Assembly (NCBI RefSeq): GCF_014489555.1
Contig: NZ_CP060787.1
Location: forward strand, 1 to 64,000
Reading direction: 5' to 3'
Source: Hymenobacter qilianensis
GTDB lineage: Bacteria; Bacteroidota; Bacteroidia; Cytophagales; Hymenobacteraceae
Length of the DNA stretch: 64,000 nt
The notes below the pieces were generated by a model that worked only from the letters and a program-made list of their open reading frames with translations, was not told the DNA's origin and ran no database searches. Shown here piece after piece: positions 23,991 to 33,339 of the stretch. Position 1 is the stretch's first letter; every line of letters begins with the position of its first letter. The position numbers and the translations under genes are program-made.

Positions 23991-24397
23991 TTTTTTTCTA
24001 CTTTTCTACTACTCAAGTTCGCTTACGAATCAATACTATCTTCACTAAATAGATTTCCCTTTTTCTACTTTTCTACCTTCAAACGTTAAAGCTTATTAGA
24101 GTTATCGTCCTTCTAATTTCCCTTTTTCTACTTTTCTACCTTTCCTTAATTGCTTACTAATTGTTTCTACTTTTCTCTTTTTCTACTTATACGGGTTTGA
24201 ATGACTAACATTACTTGTACTTATGTTTCTACTATTCTACAATTCCTTTATTCTACTTTTCCCTTTTTATACTAGTGATTCCCCTGAACTCAATATTATA
24301 ATTTCTACTTTTCTATTATTATATAATTATGTTTTTATAAATTTCTACTTTTATTATTTTACCTTTTTACTCTATGCTACTTTTATCTTTTTCTACT
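23991..24397 (+). repeat. Pyrimidine-rich repeat region upstream of parA (centromere-like)
   Basis: The motif TTTCTACTTTTCTAC or its half TTTCTACTT occurs about eight times: near 23994, 24061, 24123, 24166-24184, 24222, 24299, 24339 and 24388. The purine strand reads GTAGAAAAGTAGAAA. Almost no other sequence lies between. Several open frames across it are rich in Phe/Tyr/Leu only because of this composition and are not genes. Repeats before a parA gene usually form the partition site and the promoter control region, bound by the ParB-type partner. That role is inference; iterons for replication are a less likely alternative because rep has its own. Confidence 0.65.
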
Positions 24398-24405
24398 TAC
24401 ATTTG
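24398..24405 (+). promoter_or_regulatory. Likely -7 box of the parA promoter
   Basis: TACATTTG matches the Bacteroidota -7 box TAnnTTTG, 60 bases before the parA start and directly behind the pyrimidine repeats. No convincing TTTG -33 box at the right distance was seen. Confidence 0.4.
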
Positions 24406-24465
24406 GCTCACCCTCTACCTGACCAGTCAGGAGTGTTTACCCAACCCTTCTAATCAGTAGAAACT

Positions 24466-25254
24466 ATGTCAAAAATTATCAGCTTCGCTACCCAAAAAGG
24501 TGGTTCCGGTAAGTCGACTTTGGCCCTTGTCTTGGCTGCTCCTTTGGCTACTGAGTACGGCTTGAAAATCGCTATTCTGGATTGTGACTATCAGCAAAGC
24601 ATTGTCAAAACCCGGAACCAGATTGATGCCCCTAGCTTGGCTGCTATGCAACAGGCAGATCCATCGGCCAAATATCCTTATGATGTGTTCGCCCTGCCAC
24701 TGGATAAAATCTTTGATTTCACCGACAACCCGGAAAACGACTACGACTTAATCATCATTGACGTACCGGGCCGCGCTGATGGAGACGATGTTTTTAATGC
24801 TCTCACTGGCTGTGACGCTGTTATTGTGCCACTCGTGTCAGATCAGCTAGACCGTGCTTCTACTGCCGAGTTTATGACGATTCTGGCTAGCATCAAGAAA
24901 GCAGCGAACGATGCGGGCCTTCCCTTTGATTACTTCGGCTTAGCTACGAAGCGGATTGCGGGCCGTAGAGAAGAAAAAGAAATGGATGAGTATATAGACG
25001 GGCTGAGCCTCTCACGCTTTAACTCCTTTCTAAGTAACCGCGTGGCCTACTCGCGGGCATCTACTTTGCACAGTCTGCTTACCCCTGGCTTCCGCGCTTA
25101 TGCTGGTGGGACCAAGGAAAGCTCCGACGAAATACGCCGTGTGTGTGACGAGCTGATAGAACGCCTGGACTTACCGAATCACAAAGCAGCTTCGGTGGCT
25201 ATTGCTACAGAAACTGACGAACGCGGCGTATCATCTACCACTGTAACTGAATAA
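24466..25254 (+). CDS. parA: ParA-type partition ATPase
   Basis: 262 residues. Deviant Walker A KIISFATQKGGSGKSTLALV (residues 3-22) with the signature lysine, IAILDCDYQQS (A' motif) and DLIIIDVPGRADGD (Walker B). It forms nucleoid-bound ATP dimers that position the plasmid. No N-terminal helix-turn-helix, so it is like type Ib/VirC1-ParA proteins, which need a small partner; the next gene, 4 bases downstream, is the obvious candidate. The repeat region upstream is the probable centromere. Confidence 0.93.
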   Translation: MSKIISFATQKGGSGKSTLALVLAAPLATEYGLKIAILDCDYQQSIVKTRNQIDAPSLAAMQQADPSAKYPYDVFALPLDKIFDFTDNPENDYDLIIIDVPGRADGDDVFNALTGCDAVIVPLVSDQLDRASTAEFMTILASIKKAANDAGLPFDYFGLATKRIAGRREEKEMDEYIDGLSLSRFNSFLSNRVAYSRASTLHSLLTPGFRAYAGGTKESSDEIRRVCDELIERLDLPNHKAASVAIATETDERGVSSTTVTE

Positions 25255-25258
25255 GGCC

Positions 25259-25801
25259 ATGCCCGCTCCCTTCGTCCCAAAAGCTCCTCGTGGGCGTATT
25301 CCTGTTTCTGAGGCGGATAGAGCCGCCGCCCGCGCTGGTATGGATGGTGAAAAAACCAAACAAGCCAGCGAACCTTTAGCGCCCGCTGCGACCTTAACCC
25401 AGCCAGCAACTCCGTTGGCCACAGAGTCAGAGTCTGCCGCTGCTCCAACCCAACCTACTGCGTCTGAGGCTGCAACTGCGCCGACGGTAGTCACTACTCT
25501 TGCGCCTACCGAACCGACAGCGGTAGAACCTGCCGTGGCCTCGATTGAGTCAACTCCTCAACAAGCGGCCCCGACTGCTCCTAGTCGGCGTGGTCGCAAG
25601 CCTGCGGTTCCCACTGCGACGGCTCCGGTCGCGCTCCGTTCACTAAAAGTGCCCGAACCAAGTTGGCTTGAGATTAAGCTAGTAGTGGCTCAACTTGCGG
25701 GTATACAGGATGTGCCCCATAACATTCAGACGTACATAGAAGCAGCTCATCATCACTACGAAGCGCACTTACGAAAACAGGGAAAACTACCAAGCAAATA
25801 A
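25259..25801 (+). CDS. Putative ParB-like partition partner
   Basis: 180 residues; ATG 4 bases after the parA stop. Residues 20-120 are low complexity (Ala, Pro, Thr, Glu), a flexible linker. The C-terminal 60 residues (VPEPSWLEIKLVVAQLAGIQ then DVPHNIQTYIEAAHHHYEAH) form a compact helical part that could bind DNA or ParA. No ParB or ribbon-helix-helix family recognised with certainty; the role follows from position. A terminator lies 100 bases downstream. Confidence 0.6.
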   Translation: MPAPFVPKAPRGRIPVSEADRAAARAGMDGEKTKQASEPLAPAATLTQPATPLATESESAAAPTQPTASEAATAPTVVTTLAPTEPTAVEPAVASIESTPQQAAPTAPSRRGRKPAVPTATAPVALRSLKVPEPSWLEIKLVVAQLAGIQDVPHNIQTYIEAAHHHYEAHLRKQGKLPSK

Positions 25802-25900
25802 CACAAAGCATGTAATTTGCAGCACTGGTTAGAAGTAGGGTCGGTTTGGTCGCCGACACAACTTATTTTTAATTCGGCGCTACAACGCGCCAAACCAAGG

Positions 25901-25924
25901 GCAGCTCCTTCCGGAGCTGCTTTT
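25901..25924 (+). terminator. Rho-independent terminator after the par operon
   Basis: Perfect stem GCAGCTCC (25901-25908) / GGAGCTGC (25913-25920) with loop TTCC, followed by TTTT. Ends the parA operon. Confidence 0.85.
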
Positions 25925-26045
25925 GCGCTTAACGGCGATAGGGTAGGGGAGAGGCGACCTATCTGGTGAACTAATTTCTAAAATAAGCAATTACAGATTC
26001 TAGGAGAAAATTATCAATTTCAGAATTCTGCCCATATCTTTGGGC

Positions 26046-26339
26046 ATGGTCATCATTTCCCAGAAGCCGCTACGGGAGTTTTGGGAACAGCACCCCGATG
26101 CGAAAGAGGCGCTCAGTGCCTGGTACGCCTTTGTGCAGGAAAGCGACTGGGCCCGGCACGCGGACGTGATTCGAGATTATAACACGGCCGAGTACACCCG
26201 GGACGGGCGCTACGTGTTCAACATCCGGGGCAATAATTACCGCTTGGTGGCGCGGCTGCACTTCGCGACCCGTACCGTGTTCATCCGCTTTGTGGGCACC
26301 CACCAGCAGTACGACCGCATCGACGCCGACACCGTTTGA
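26046..26339 (+). CDS. higB: HigB-type toxin (mRNA interferase)
   Basis: 97 residues from ATG 26046. HigB-family features: PLREFWEQHPDAKEALSAWY near the start, ADVIRDYNTAEYTRDGRYVF and NIRGNNYRLVARLHFATRTV, ending FVRFVGTH-like FIRFVGTHQQYDRID. These toxins cut mRNA on the ribosome. The antitoxin gene follows 40 bases later, toxin first as is normal for higBA. Acts as plasmid addiction module. An iteron-like sequence lies in the gap between the two genes. Confidence 0.9.
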   Translation: MVIISQKPLREFWEQHPDAKEALSAWYAFVQESDWARHADVIRDYNTAEYTRDGRYVFNIRGNNYRLVARLHFATRTVFIRFVGTHQQYDRIDADTV

Positions 26340-26355
26340 GCTCGCACCGTTTCTC

Positions 26356-27319
26356 TCACGTTTTATAAGCTTCCTCCTCATGGACATTCGCTCCCAAGCC
26401 GACTACCACCAGGCCCTGGACCAGTTCACGGCCTGGATGGACAAGGAACCCACCGATCTGGCACCCATGCTCGCGTTGCGCGACGCCATCAGTGCCTACG
26501 AGAAGACCCAGGGCTACGAACTGCCCGAGCCTCAAACCCTAGTGGGCCGCCTGGAACTGGAGATGTACCGGCGCAAGCTCAACAAGAAAAACTTAGCGGC
26601 CCTGCTGGATATCCCGGCCTCACGCCTGAGCGACGTGCTCCAGGGCCGGCGCATCAATCTGGACTTGGCTAAGCGCCTCTACAAGCGCTTGGGCATCCCC
26701 GCTGACTTTATCCTGGAAGCCGCTTAACGGCTTAGACTAGGCAGAAAGGCCCTTTTACTGCCACTGTCGCGCCGATTTTTTGCTTATAAAACGTGCTAGT
26801 TGGGAGATAAAGGTGGGGCTAGCGACTTATAAAACGTGGTTTTTCACTCTTGTATAAAGTCAGCAAACGCTGTTTGATCACCGTTAATAAGTCTACTGGG
26901 AGTATAAAAAGTGTTTTGCCACTGCTGATTACCGGAGATGCTAGAGAAACTGAGACAACTTATAAAACGTGGTTTTAAATAAGTAAAGCATAACTTCTAC
27001 ATGGTAAAGTGCAATCCCTGTGGTTAGGCTTATTTTGTGCTTTCTTTTTGTTGTTTTTTGTTTGCCCCACCGCCCAGCTCGAACCACTACTCTAAAAGCT
27101 TTTTTTAGAGTGGGTATCAACAAGTTTGTGAGTATTTGTTATTACTTGTCTATTTGTAGGGTTCATAACTCGCTGATAATCAATAGTATATAAAGGTATA
27201 AAACCACGTTTTATAAGCGAAAAACCACGTTTTATACCTTTTAAACCACTTTTTATAAGTTCAAAACCACGTTTTATAAGTTAAACTCTCACGTTTTATA
27301 AGTTAAAAACCACGTATAA
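26356..27319. repeat. Iterons and replication origin region
   Basis: Consensus CCACGTTTTATAAG. Forward-complement copies at 26784-26795, 26827-26838 and 26960-26972; a tight array on the other strand at 27204-27216, 27225-27237, 27246-27258, 27267-27280, 27289-27302 and a degenerate 27310-27319, spaced 21-22 bp, two DNA turns. One further copy sits at 26356-26370 between higB and higA. The array lies just before the rep gene in AT-rich DNA. Classic iteron origin, bound by Rep; copies in opposite orientation may control copy number by handcuffing. The 660 bases from 26728 hold no gene. Confidence 0.88.
26380..26727 (+). CDS. higA: HigA-type antitoxin with XRE helix-turn-helix
   Basis: 115 residues from ATG 26380; the frame is open 90 bases earlier but that part is inside higB. 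The C-terminal half is an XRE HTH (VGRLELEMYRRKLNKKNLAA then LLDIPASRLSDVLQGRRINL then LAKRLYKRLGIPADFIL). The N-terminal half (YHQALDQFTAWMDKEPTDLA) would wrap the toxin. It normally represses its own operon. Confidence 0.9.
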   Translation: MDIRSQADYHQALDQFTAWMDKEPTDLAPMLALRDAISAYEKTQGYELPEPQTLVGRLELEMYRRKLNKKNLAALLDIPASRLSDVLQGRRINLDLAKRLYKRLGIPADFILEAA

Positions 27320-27351
27320 CTACCACTGTGGTTTTTTAATACTTGGTTAAC

Positions 27352-27359
27352 TACATTTG
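27352..27359 (+). promoter_or_regulatory. Likely -7 box of the rep promoter
   Basis: TACATTTG fits TAnnTTTG, 29 bases before the rep ATG and directly after the last iteron, so Rep binding would repress its own promoter. No good -33 box seen. Confidence 0.45.
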
Positions 27360-27388
27360 CTTTATATCTTGCTACGTACCCCGAGTCT

Positions 27389-28333
27389 ATGGAGCCTGTT
27401 GTAACTGCCTTAACCGTGGTGGAGCCCACCCCCGTTGTGCGCCAGCACAACGCTATCACCCAGGCGCGCTACGACTACACGGCCTGCCAACTGGACATCT
27501 TCTTCTACCTGCTCTCCCGCCTGCGGCGGGATGACGCGCCGGATCAGGAGTACACGATTTACGTCAAGGACGTAGAAGCCCTGACCGGGCGGCAGTGGAA
27601 TTACCAGCAGTTGCGTGAAGCTACGGCCGATATGGGCTCGCGCATGTTCGAGGTAGAAAACGAGCGGACCTACCAGCAGCTGTGGATGTTTCAGCGGGTA
27701 GAGTACATCAAGGGTAAAGGTTGCCTGCAGATTCAGTTGGCCGCCCCCATCCGACCTTTTCTGTTCAACCTCAAGGAAAACTTCACCTCCTACCAGCTGC
27801 ACTCGGCCCTAAAGTTAAGCAGCAAGTACGCCAAGCGCATTTACCAGCTCGTTAGCCAGTGGAAAGACAAGGCCACCACGCGCACCTACCCGCTGGACGA
27901 GCTCAAGCAGATGCTGCACCTGAAGGACCCCAAGGGCAAGGAGCCGGAACTGTTTCAAAACATCAGCCAGCTCAAGGCCCGGGTGCTCGACATCGCCGTA
28001 CGCCAAGTCAGCGAGCATACCGACCTCAAGATTGACTACCAACTGCTCAAGAAGGGGAGGGCCTATGACGCGGTACGCTTCACCATTGCCCGCCAGCAGC
28101 CCCAGCAGCTGCCTATTCCCTTCGAGCAACCGGCCGAGGATGCCCGCGCCTTCACCGCGCGTCAGCATCTGGAAACACTGGGCATCACCCAGCCGCATCT
28201 GGTGGCCACCATCCTCGGAGACACCAAGCATCTGGACCAGCTTTTCAAGTTCACCTATCAGCTCAAAACGGAGAAGGTGAAGGCGACCAAAAACCCCGGT
28301 GGGCTATTTTTGAAAATCTGCGGCCTGCGGTGA
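27389..28333 (+). CDS. Plasmid replication initiator (Rep_3 / RepB family)
   Basis: 314 residues with two winged-helix domains as in Rep_3 initiators. Seen: VRQHNAITQARYDYTACQLD (residues 16-35), YTIYVKDVEALTGRQWNYQQ, LHSALKLSSKYAKRIYQLVS (about 145) and YPLDELKQMLHLKDP (about 170). The tail carries AFTARQHLETLGITQPHLVA, common in Bacteroidota Rep proteins. It binds the iterons upstream and opens the origin. No frameshift. Its presence with parA identifies this as plasmid backbone. Confidence 0.93.
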   Translation: MEPVVTALTVVEPTPVVRQHNAITQARYDYTACQLDIFFYLLSRLRRDDAPDQEYTIYVKDVEALTGRQWNYQQLREATADMGSRMFEVENERTYQQLWMFQRVEYIKGKGCLQIQLAAPIRPFLFNLKENFTSYQLHSALKLSSKYAKRIYQLVSQWKDKATTRTYPLDELKQMLHLKDPKGKEPELFQNISQLKARVLDIAVRQVSEHTDLKIDYQLLKKGRAYDAVRFTIARQQPQQLPIPFEQPAEDARAFTARQHLETLGITQPHLVATILGDTKHLDQLFKFTYQLKTEKVKATKNPGGLFLKICGLR

Positions 28334-28588
28334 TGTGCAAAGCTTGAATGGGGACCTTAATTCGTTTGGGGAAACGACCAAAGATATATTGAAAATCAGA
28401 GCATTAGCAGTTCATCTGAAGGTGGAAACTTTCCGCTAATAGCTACAGACCCAGGTTGACCTAGTATTTCCATAACTAGGCTAACGTGTACCCCGCTGCC
28501 GATCAGGTGAGTATAAACCCTTTGTTTAAACAGCAAAGTCGGAGGCTTCCCCTATTTGTTCAATAATGCCCTTTCCGGCCTGCTGGGG

Positions 28589-28894
28589 CTACTCTGATGC
28601 CGGTTCCTGCGCCCGCTCGGACTCTCGCTGCTCGTAAATCAGCCGGGCAATATCAAGGTACGGCACTCCTAGCGCGTTGGCCAGTGCATGTAGCTCGTCT
28701 TGGGTTAGGGTGCCTGGCTGCTGCCGGCGTGTGTCGAACGTACGCGGGTTCAGCTTGAGCTTCTTACCTAACTCCTTCTTCGTTAGTGGGGCCGCGTCTA
28801 CCAACTCGGCCAGCGTAGCTGCTTCAATCGTCAAGGTGCCTTTCCCCTGCTGGATGGTAAAAGAAACGGCGGCGGTGGCTGGGGCGGCTGACAT
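28589..28894 (-). CDS. Small helix-turn-helix protein
   Basis: 101 residues. The middle carries an HTH (LVDAAPLTKKELGKKLKLNP then RTFDTRRQQPGTLTQDELHA then LANALGVPYLDIARLIYEQR). The N-terminal part is unusual for XRE proteins (FTIQQGKGTLTIEAATLAEL). Probably a DNA-binding regulator of the plasmid genes around it. It lies beyond rep on the opposite strand, and its promoter region faces the ArdC gene's end. Confidence 0.65.
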   Translation of the reverse strand: MSAAPATAAVSFTIQQGKGTLTIEAATLAELVDAAPLTKKELGKKLKLNPRTFDTRRQQPGTLTQDELHALANALGVPYLDIARLIYEQRESERAQEPASE

Positions 28895-28961
28895 ATCGAA
28901 AGAACTAGGAGTGTAGGTAGGTGCTAAAGTAGCGTTTTAAGACGTTAGGGGCAATCTAGGA

Positions 28962-28997
28962 CTAGGGGGTAGTAGCTCGTGAGCTGCTACCCCCTAG
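28962..28997. terminator. Long inverted repeat after the ArdC gene
   Basis: Arms 28962-28978 and 28981-28997 match at 16 of 17 positions (CTAGGGGGTAG.../...CTACCCCCTAG) with a 2-base loop. It begins within 10 bases after the ArdC stop. No T-tract follows, so it may act as an RNA-stabilising 3' hairpin or a protein site as well as a terminator. Confidence 0.5.
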
Positions 28998-29004
28998 CCG
29001 GTGG

Positions 29005-30026
29005 CTACTCAGCCAACCAGCTTTTTTCTGCTGCCATAAATTCGCGGTCGGTGTCGTCCAGCTCCGGCGCGGCCAGTTCGGCTGCGGGCCGCTCGGTGGC
29101 GGTTGGGGGCTGCTCCTCATCTTCCGGCTCCTCAGTGTGGCCTAGTATCATCTCAGCGGCGCGCTGGGCTTTGCTGGCGGCCTGTACTACTAGCTTTTTG
29201 TCGTTTTTAAGCAGATCCAGCCAGTTTTGAATATAAGCTACCGCGTTCTGCTCGGTCTGCTCGGTGGCAATGCCTGCGGCGGCGCTCAGGAATGATGCAC
29301 CCATTTCGGCGATTAGCTCCTCACGGGCGTAGCTGGTGCTCTGCTTGCCTTCGCCAGCGGTCAGTTCGGCGCGGTCAAGGCGGGACTTGTGGCCGGTGCT
29401 GTGGGTCAGCTCGTGGAATAAGGTTTGATAGTAACCTTCCGACGTGGTGAACGTCTCCGGCTTTGGCATATTCACAATATCCATCATGGGCGAGTAGTAG
29501 GCGCGCTGGTGCAAGTGCTGAATGGCAGGCTTGCTCTCCCATGCTCCTACAATGCCCTCGGCTACCTCGCTGGGGTAAAACCGTAGGTCTTTACTTCGGG
29601 CAGCTTAAACTCAATGCCTTCTATATCTTCCACCGAAAACACGGTGTAATACTTCAAAAAGGGCATTTTTTCCTCTTTTCCGGTTTCCTTGTTTTCGCGC
29701 TTGGCAATGCTGTAGTAGATTACATGGTGACCTTTGGCACCCTTGCGAACATTGCCGCCCAACGCAAGCGCCTGCTTAAACGTCATAAAGAAGGGTAAGG
29801 CACCACTGAAATGCAGCAAAAACAGGTTGATACCACTGTAAACGCGGCCGGTGGCATAGTTACGGGGCAACCCGTAAACAGCGTTCCACGGCTTGCGCCA
29901 CGGAATAATACCGCCTTCAAGGGCTGCGATAATCCGATCAGTTACAATCTGGTACACGTCGGGATGGTTGGTAGTAGCAGCTTTGGCAGTTGCTTTCGTA
30001 GTGGCAGTCTTACTGTTCTTTTTCAT
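29005..30026 (-). CDS. ArdC-type antirestriction protein with zincin domain (one frameshift)
   Basis: About 340 residues from ATG 30026. The N-terminal domain is the ArdC single-strand-DNA-binding part (VYQIVTDRIIAALEGGIIPW then RKPWNAVYGLPRNYATGRVY then SGINLFLL). The C-terminal domain is a metallopeptidase-like zincin with HELTH in QTLFHELTHSTGHKSRLDR and downstream EELIAEMGASFLSAAAG. The frame breaks at the G4 run 29572-29575; one base restores TYGFTPSEVAEGIVGAWESK. ArdC proteins enter the recipient with the plasmid and protect the DNA from restriction. Tail acidic. Probably intact in reality. Confidence 0.9.
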
Positions 30027-30611
30027 AGCTAAGAGCCTGTATATCTGTTTATTGACTATATCTATTAAACGTAAAAAGCTCATTCGTTGTTGCATTTTTT
30101 ACATTTATGTTTGTATAAAATACATTTATTTTTACTGTCTTTTATTAGGCCCTTGCCCCATTCTACCAGACTTTCTTCCCCACTGCCCCAATCGGTGTTT
30201 GTAGCTGAAAGCAAGCCTGTAATCGAACTATATTAAAGTGAGTCAGCAGGCTTGCTTTCGGCCTGAACGTCGCGAGAAGGAGGGTAGGAGTTTGTTCCCG
30301 AGGACCGAAGCCATAGCCCTAAACAGCGGCCCTGGGAGCACGCCCAACTGGGTACTCCACCGATTTATTGACTAATAAAACCTCTTATTTAGCTTCCACT
30401 ATTGCTTTTTTGCTGTCTTTGGGACAGCTGCTGCTCTTAAAAATGTACCCTTACGGGTCTGAAAACAGCAAAAAGAGGGCAGTGGGGAAAAAGATGTCTC
30501 TGGTCTCTGTCTAACCACAATAAAAAGCCGCCCCGGATTCCGGGGCGGCTTTTTATTTAGCGTCATGGGTAACGCCGTTTCCGGCGCGGTAGTCGGGTGC
30601 GAAGCGTCCGA
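30027..30611. other. Structured intergenic region, possible non-coding RNA
   Basis: About 585 bases without a convincing gene. It holds a perfect 13-bp inverted repeat GAAAGCAAGCCTG/CAGGCTTGCTTTC (30207-30219 and 30247-30259), a second pair CTTTTTGCTGT/ACAGCAAAAAG (about 30406-30416 and 30465-30475) and the strong terminator at 30522-30554. Together these would fit a short structured transcript, but promoter boxes are not clear. Confidence 0.35.
30522..30554. terminator. Strong bidirectional terminator
   Basis: Perfect 15-bp arms AAAAAGCCGCCCCGG and CCGGGGCGGCTTTTT with a 3-base loop. It lies 58 bases after the stop of the TOPRIM gene (minus strand) and can also end plus-strand transcripts. 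Confidence 0.9.
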
Positions 30612-33271
30612 CTACCGGGTGATTTCTTGACTGTGTTGGGGCTGGGCCATTTCGTAGCCCTTGCCGATTTCGCGGCGCTCGGCGCGGTCGCTGCTATGCT
30701 CTATCACATGGTTACCACTCTGTCTAGCCACCGCGTCAAGCGTGTTGCTCACCTTAGCAATTTCGGGCTGATCGGTACGGTACGACACCTTCATTTCAGA
30801 GTGCCTGATACCTTGCTCGTCGATAATACTTAGAATCTCGCCCGTTTTAGCGCCACTGGCATTAATAGCACTTTTTACCGCTTCGGCTTGGCCACGTACG
30901 CCGGCCTTTGGCTCTACTTCCTCAACCTTCACAATAGCTTGTTTTTCCACCCCATCTACTACGGCACGGGGTGGGGTTTCAGCCCGTTCAGTGCGGGCAA
31001 CTTCGAGAGTAACAGCTGCTGCGGGTTTGGCGGCTATGTCCTGGCTGCGATCGCGGTTGTGCGGCTGAATGGCGGCGGCTTCGGCGGCTACTTGACGAGT
31101 AGCGCGGTCGGCCTCAGATTCCACAATCTTAACTCCAATATACATTTCCTGCCCGCCCTCAGCTCGCGCATTGGTATTAGTTATGACGGCGTGAATGATG
31201 GCAATATCGGGCTGGTCGTTCCGGTAGTTCATATCGAATTCAGCCCGACGTATGCCCTGCGCATCAACCGTGCTGCGGATTTCGCTGGTCTGCATCGAGT
31301 AGCCCGACTGGTCGAGCACTTGCTTCCAGGCCTCAGCGCGTCCGGTGGTATTAGCTACCAGCTCATCAATCTTCCACGTTGCCGTTTTCTCCTCCCCTAC
31401 AGGTAGGGTAGGGGCGGGGCTTATCGCAGCGAACTTGGCCCGGTCCCGGATTTCCTGTACCTCCGCTTCATCAACCTTACGGCCCGTTGGCGGGGGTTAT
31501 CGTTAATGTACTCCTTGAGCAATATCAAGCCGGCATCCTTGGCCGCTACAAACTGCGCGGTATGCTCGGCGGCTTCCTGCTCGGTGCGGTAGGAGCGGAA
31601 CGCGGCGCCTGACTGCTCGGTGGCGGCACTAGTTACCGCTGATGCTGCTATTGCCTCGCTGAGCTGGCGGTCTTGCTCTTGGCGGCGCTGCTGGGCTTCG
31701 GGAGTATTCTCCTGGCGCTCCTTTTCTTGCCAATCTTTTTGCTGACGCTGTTTCTCGTCAATATCATGGCGGTTTTGCTCGGCCTGGTGCTCGGCCTGCA
31801 AGCGTTGCTGCTCTAGGCGCTGCTGCTGCTCTTGCTCCTGGCGCTGCTGACGCTCGGCGGCGCGTTCCAGTTCCTCCCGCTGGCCCTGGGCGCGGATTTG
31901 TTCCGCGTTTAGCCCTTGAAGGGTCAATTCTACATCGCGGTTATAATCCTTGGCCAGCGGATAGTCTACCCGGATGAATGGTTCTTGCTGGCGCTCCTGC
32001 TCAGGCCGTAGCTGCTCCCGCTGCCGGTATAGCTCGTGGCTGATTACCTCGAGTTGTGCGGTATCCGCCTTAGCCACTGACAAGCGTAGTACTGTCTCGC
32101 GCTCGGTGCTGCGCTGCACCTCCAGATCGATTGTCGGTCCGCTTTCCTGGACGCTGTTCATCCTGGCTATCCGGTCGGTGAGTTGCTGCACCTGGGGGGC
32201 GCCCTGCTCAGTGCTGTCGTGATGATACGTCACTTTCAGGGCCGTGTGGTATTTGTCACTGGTCGCGTGCCACTCTACCGGGCGGCTGGCCTCTTTGTAG
32301 GCTTCCTGGTCAGCAATAGGTGCTAAGGGACGGGCTGGGTGCAGCTCGTTCAGGTAGTTCATGTTGAATTGTCGGCCTCCCGCGTCGCGGTCGTTGGCCA
32401 GTACTATCTCCTTGGGTTCCTGCTTGTCAATGACCCGCTGAATCAAGGCTACCTGTGCTTCCGTAGGGGTGCCACTGGTCGCAATGTACATGGTGTTTTT
32501 CTGGTCTTGCTCGTGTTTGAGCTGATAATGGGAAAGCGAATCAATGGCTGATTCACTTACTACTATTCGCTCTACTTTGGTATCCTTGCCCTCTGTCGGA
32601 TGGGAAACCCAAACGCCGTTTTTAGGCAATGGGAGCAAGTTTTTATAGTTCTCGTTCTTCTGCTCGACACTGGCTAATCCCTGCTCGTTGTAAAGAGGAA
32701 ACGCCGTGTTCTTATGCCCATTTTGTTGCGCCGTGAAGATGCGGCCCTGAAAGGCCGGGTTATCGAGGGTCTTATCTTCGATACCCCGGCCATGCAGATA
32801 GCTACGGTCGGTTAGCTCTTTTTTTACTCCTAAAACTTCCGCAATCAGGCGTGTTTTGCGATCCTCCTCCACCTGACGCTCGTGGTTGGGGTCGCTCACT
32901 GGCAAGGCATTAAGCCGCGCTACTGTGGGCGCGGGGGCATATTGGCGGGCCAGTGCGGCTCCATCATTTAGGTACTCGCGTAGCTCCAGCCGCACCTGGC
33001 CTAAGTTCAAGCCGTGCCCATCACCTCCTCTGGTTTTGGCAAAATCAATTACGCTGCCTTTGTCACGGTCGTCGCCGGTATTGAGGTACACCTGATGGTC
33101 ACCTTTTCGACTAATAATTAATACCTCTCCTTCCTTCTCCAACTGGTGCCAATCGCCTCTCCTTCCTTCCTTCTGTACTTGGTACCCGTGGCGCTGGGCG
33201 TAGTCAACTAAGTCAATGTCGCGCTTGAATTGGTCAAGCTCGTTGGGGTCATTCCCTCTTGGAGCGTTCAT
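30612..33271 (-). CDS. TOPRIM (DUF3991-type) DNA-transfer/primase-like protein with internal repeats (one frameshift)
   Basis: About 886 residues when joined. N-terminal: DLVDYAQRHGYQVQKEGRRG and DRDKGSVIDFAKTRG, the zinc-finger-less start of DUF3991 proteins; TOPRIM core VERIVVSESAIDSLSHYQLK (about 250) with EIVLANDRDAGGRQFNMNYL. Next a long Gln/Arg/Glu coiled coil (470-560). The frame breaks in the G5 run 31492-31496; adding one base reads YINDNPPPTGRKVDEAEVQE and continues without stop to 30612. The tail has two copies of a repeat (EIRSTVDAQGIRRAEFDMNY and EILSIIDEQGIRHSEMKVSY, each followed by R-N/T-DQP-D/E-IA). Typical of Bacteroidota plasmids beside ardC; probably primes or protects transferred DNA. 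Confidence 0.82.
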
Positions 33272-33339
33272 AGGTAGGCAGCTGACTGGTGAGATGTAAA
33301 CCAGTAGCTCTGAACGAAGGACACGCGGGAGCTATCCGG

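Noticed and set aside
23991..24397. Pyrimidine repeats as a CRISPR array
   Set aside because: Units are short and irregularly spaced, there are no unique spacers of constant length and no cas genes.
24223..24453. 76-codon frame rich in Phe, Tyr and Leu
   Set aside because: It follows only from the pyrimidine repeats upstream of parA.
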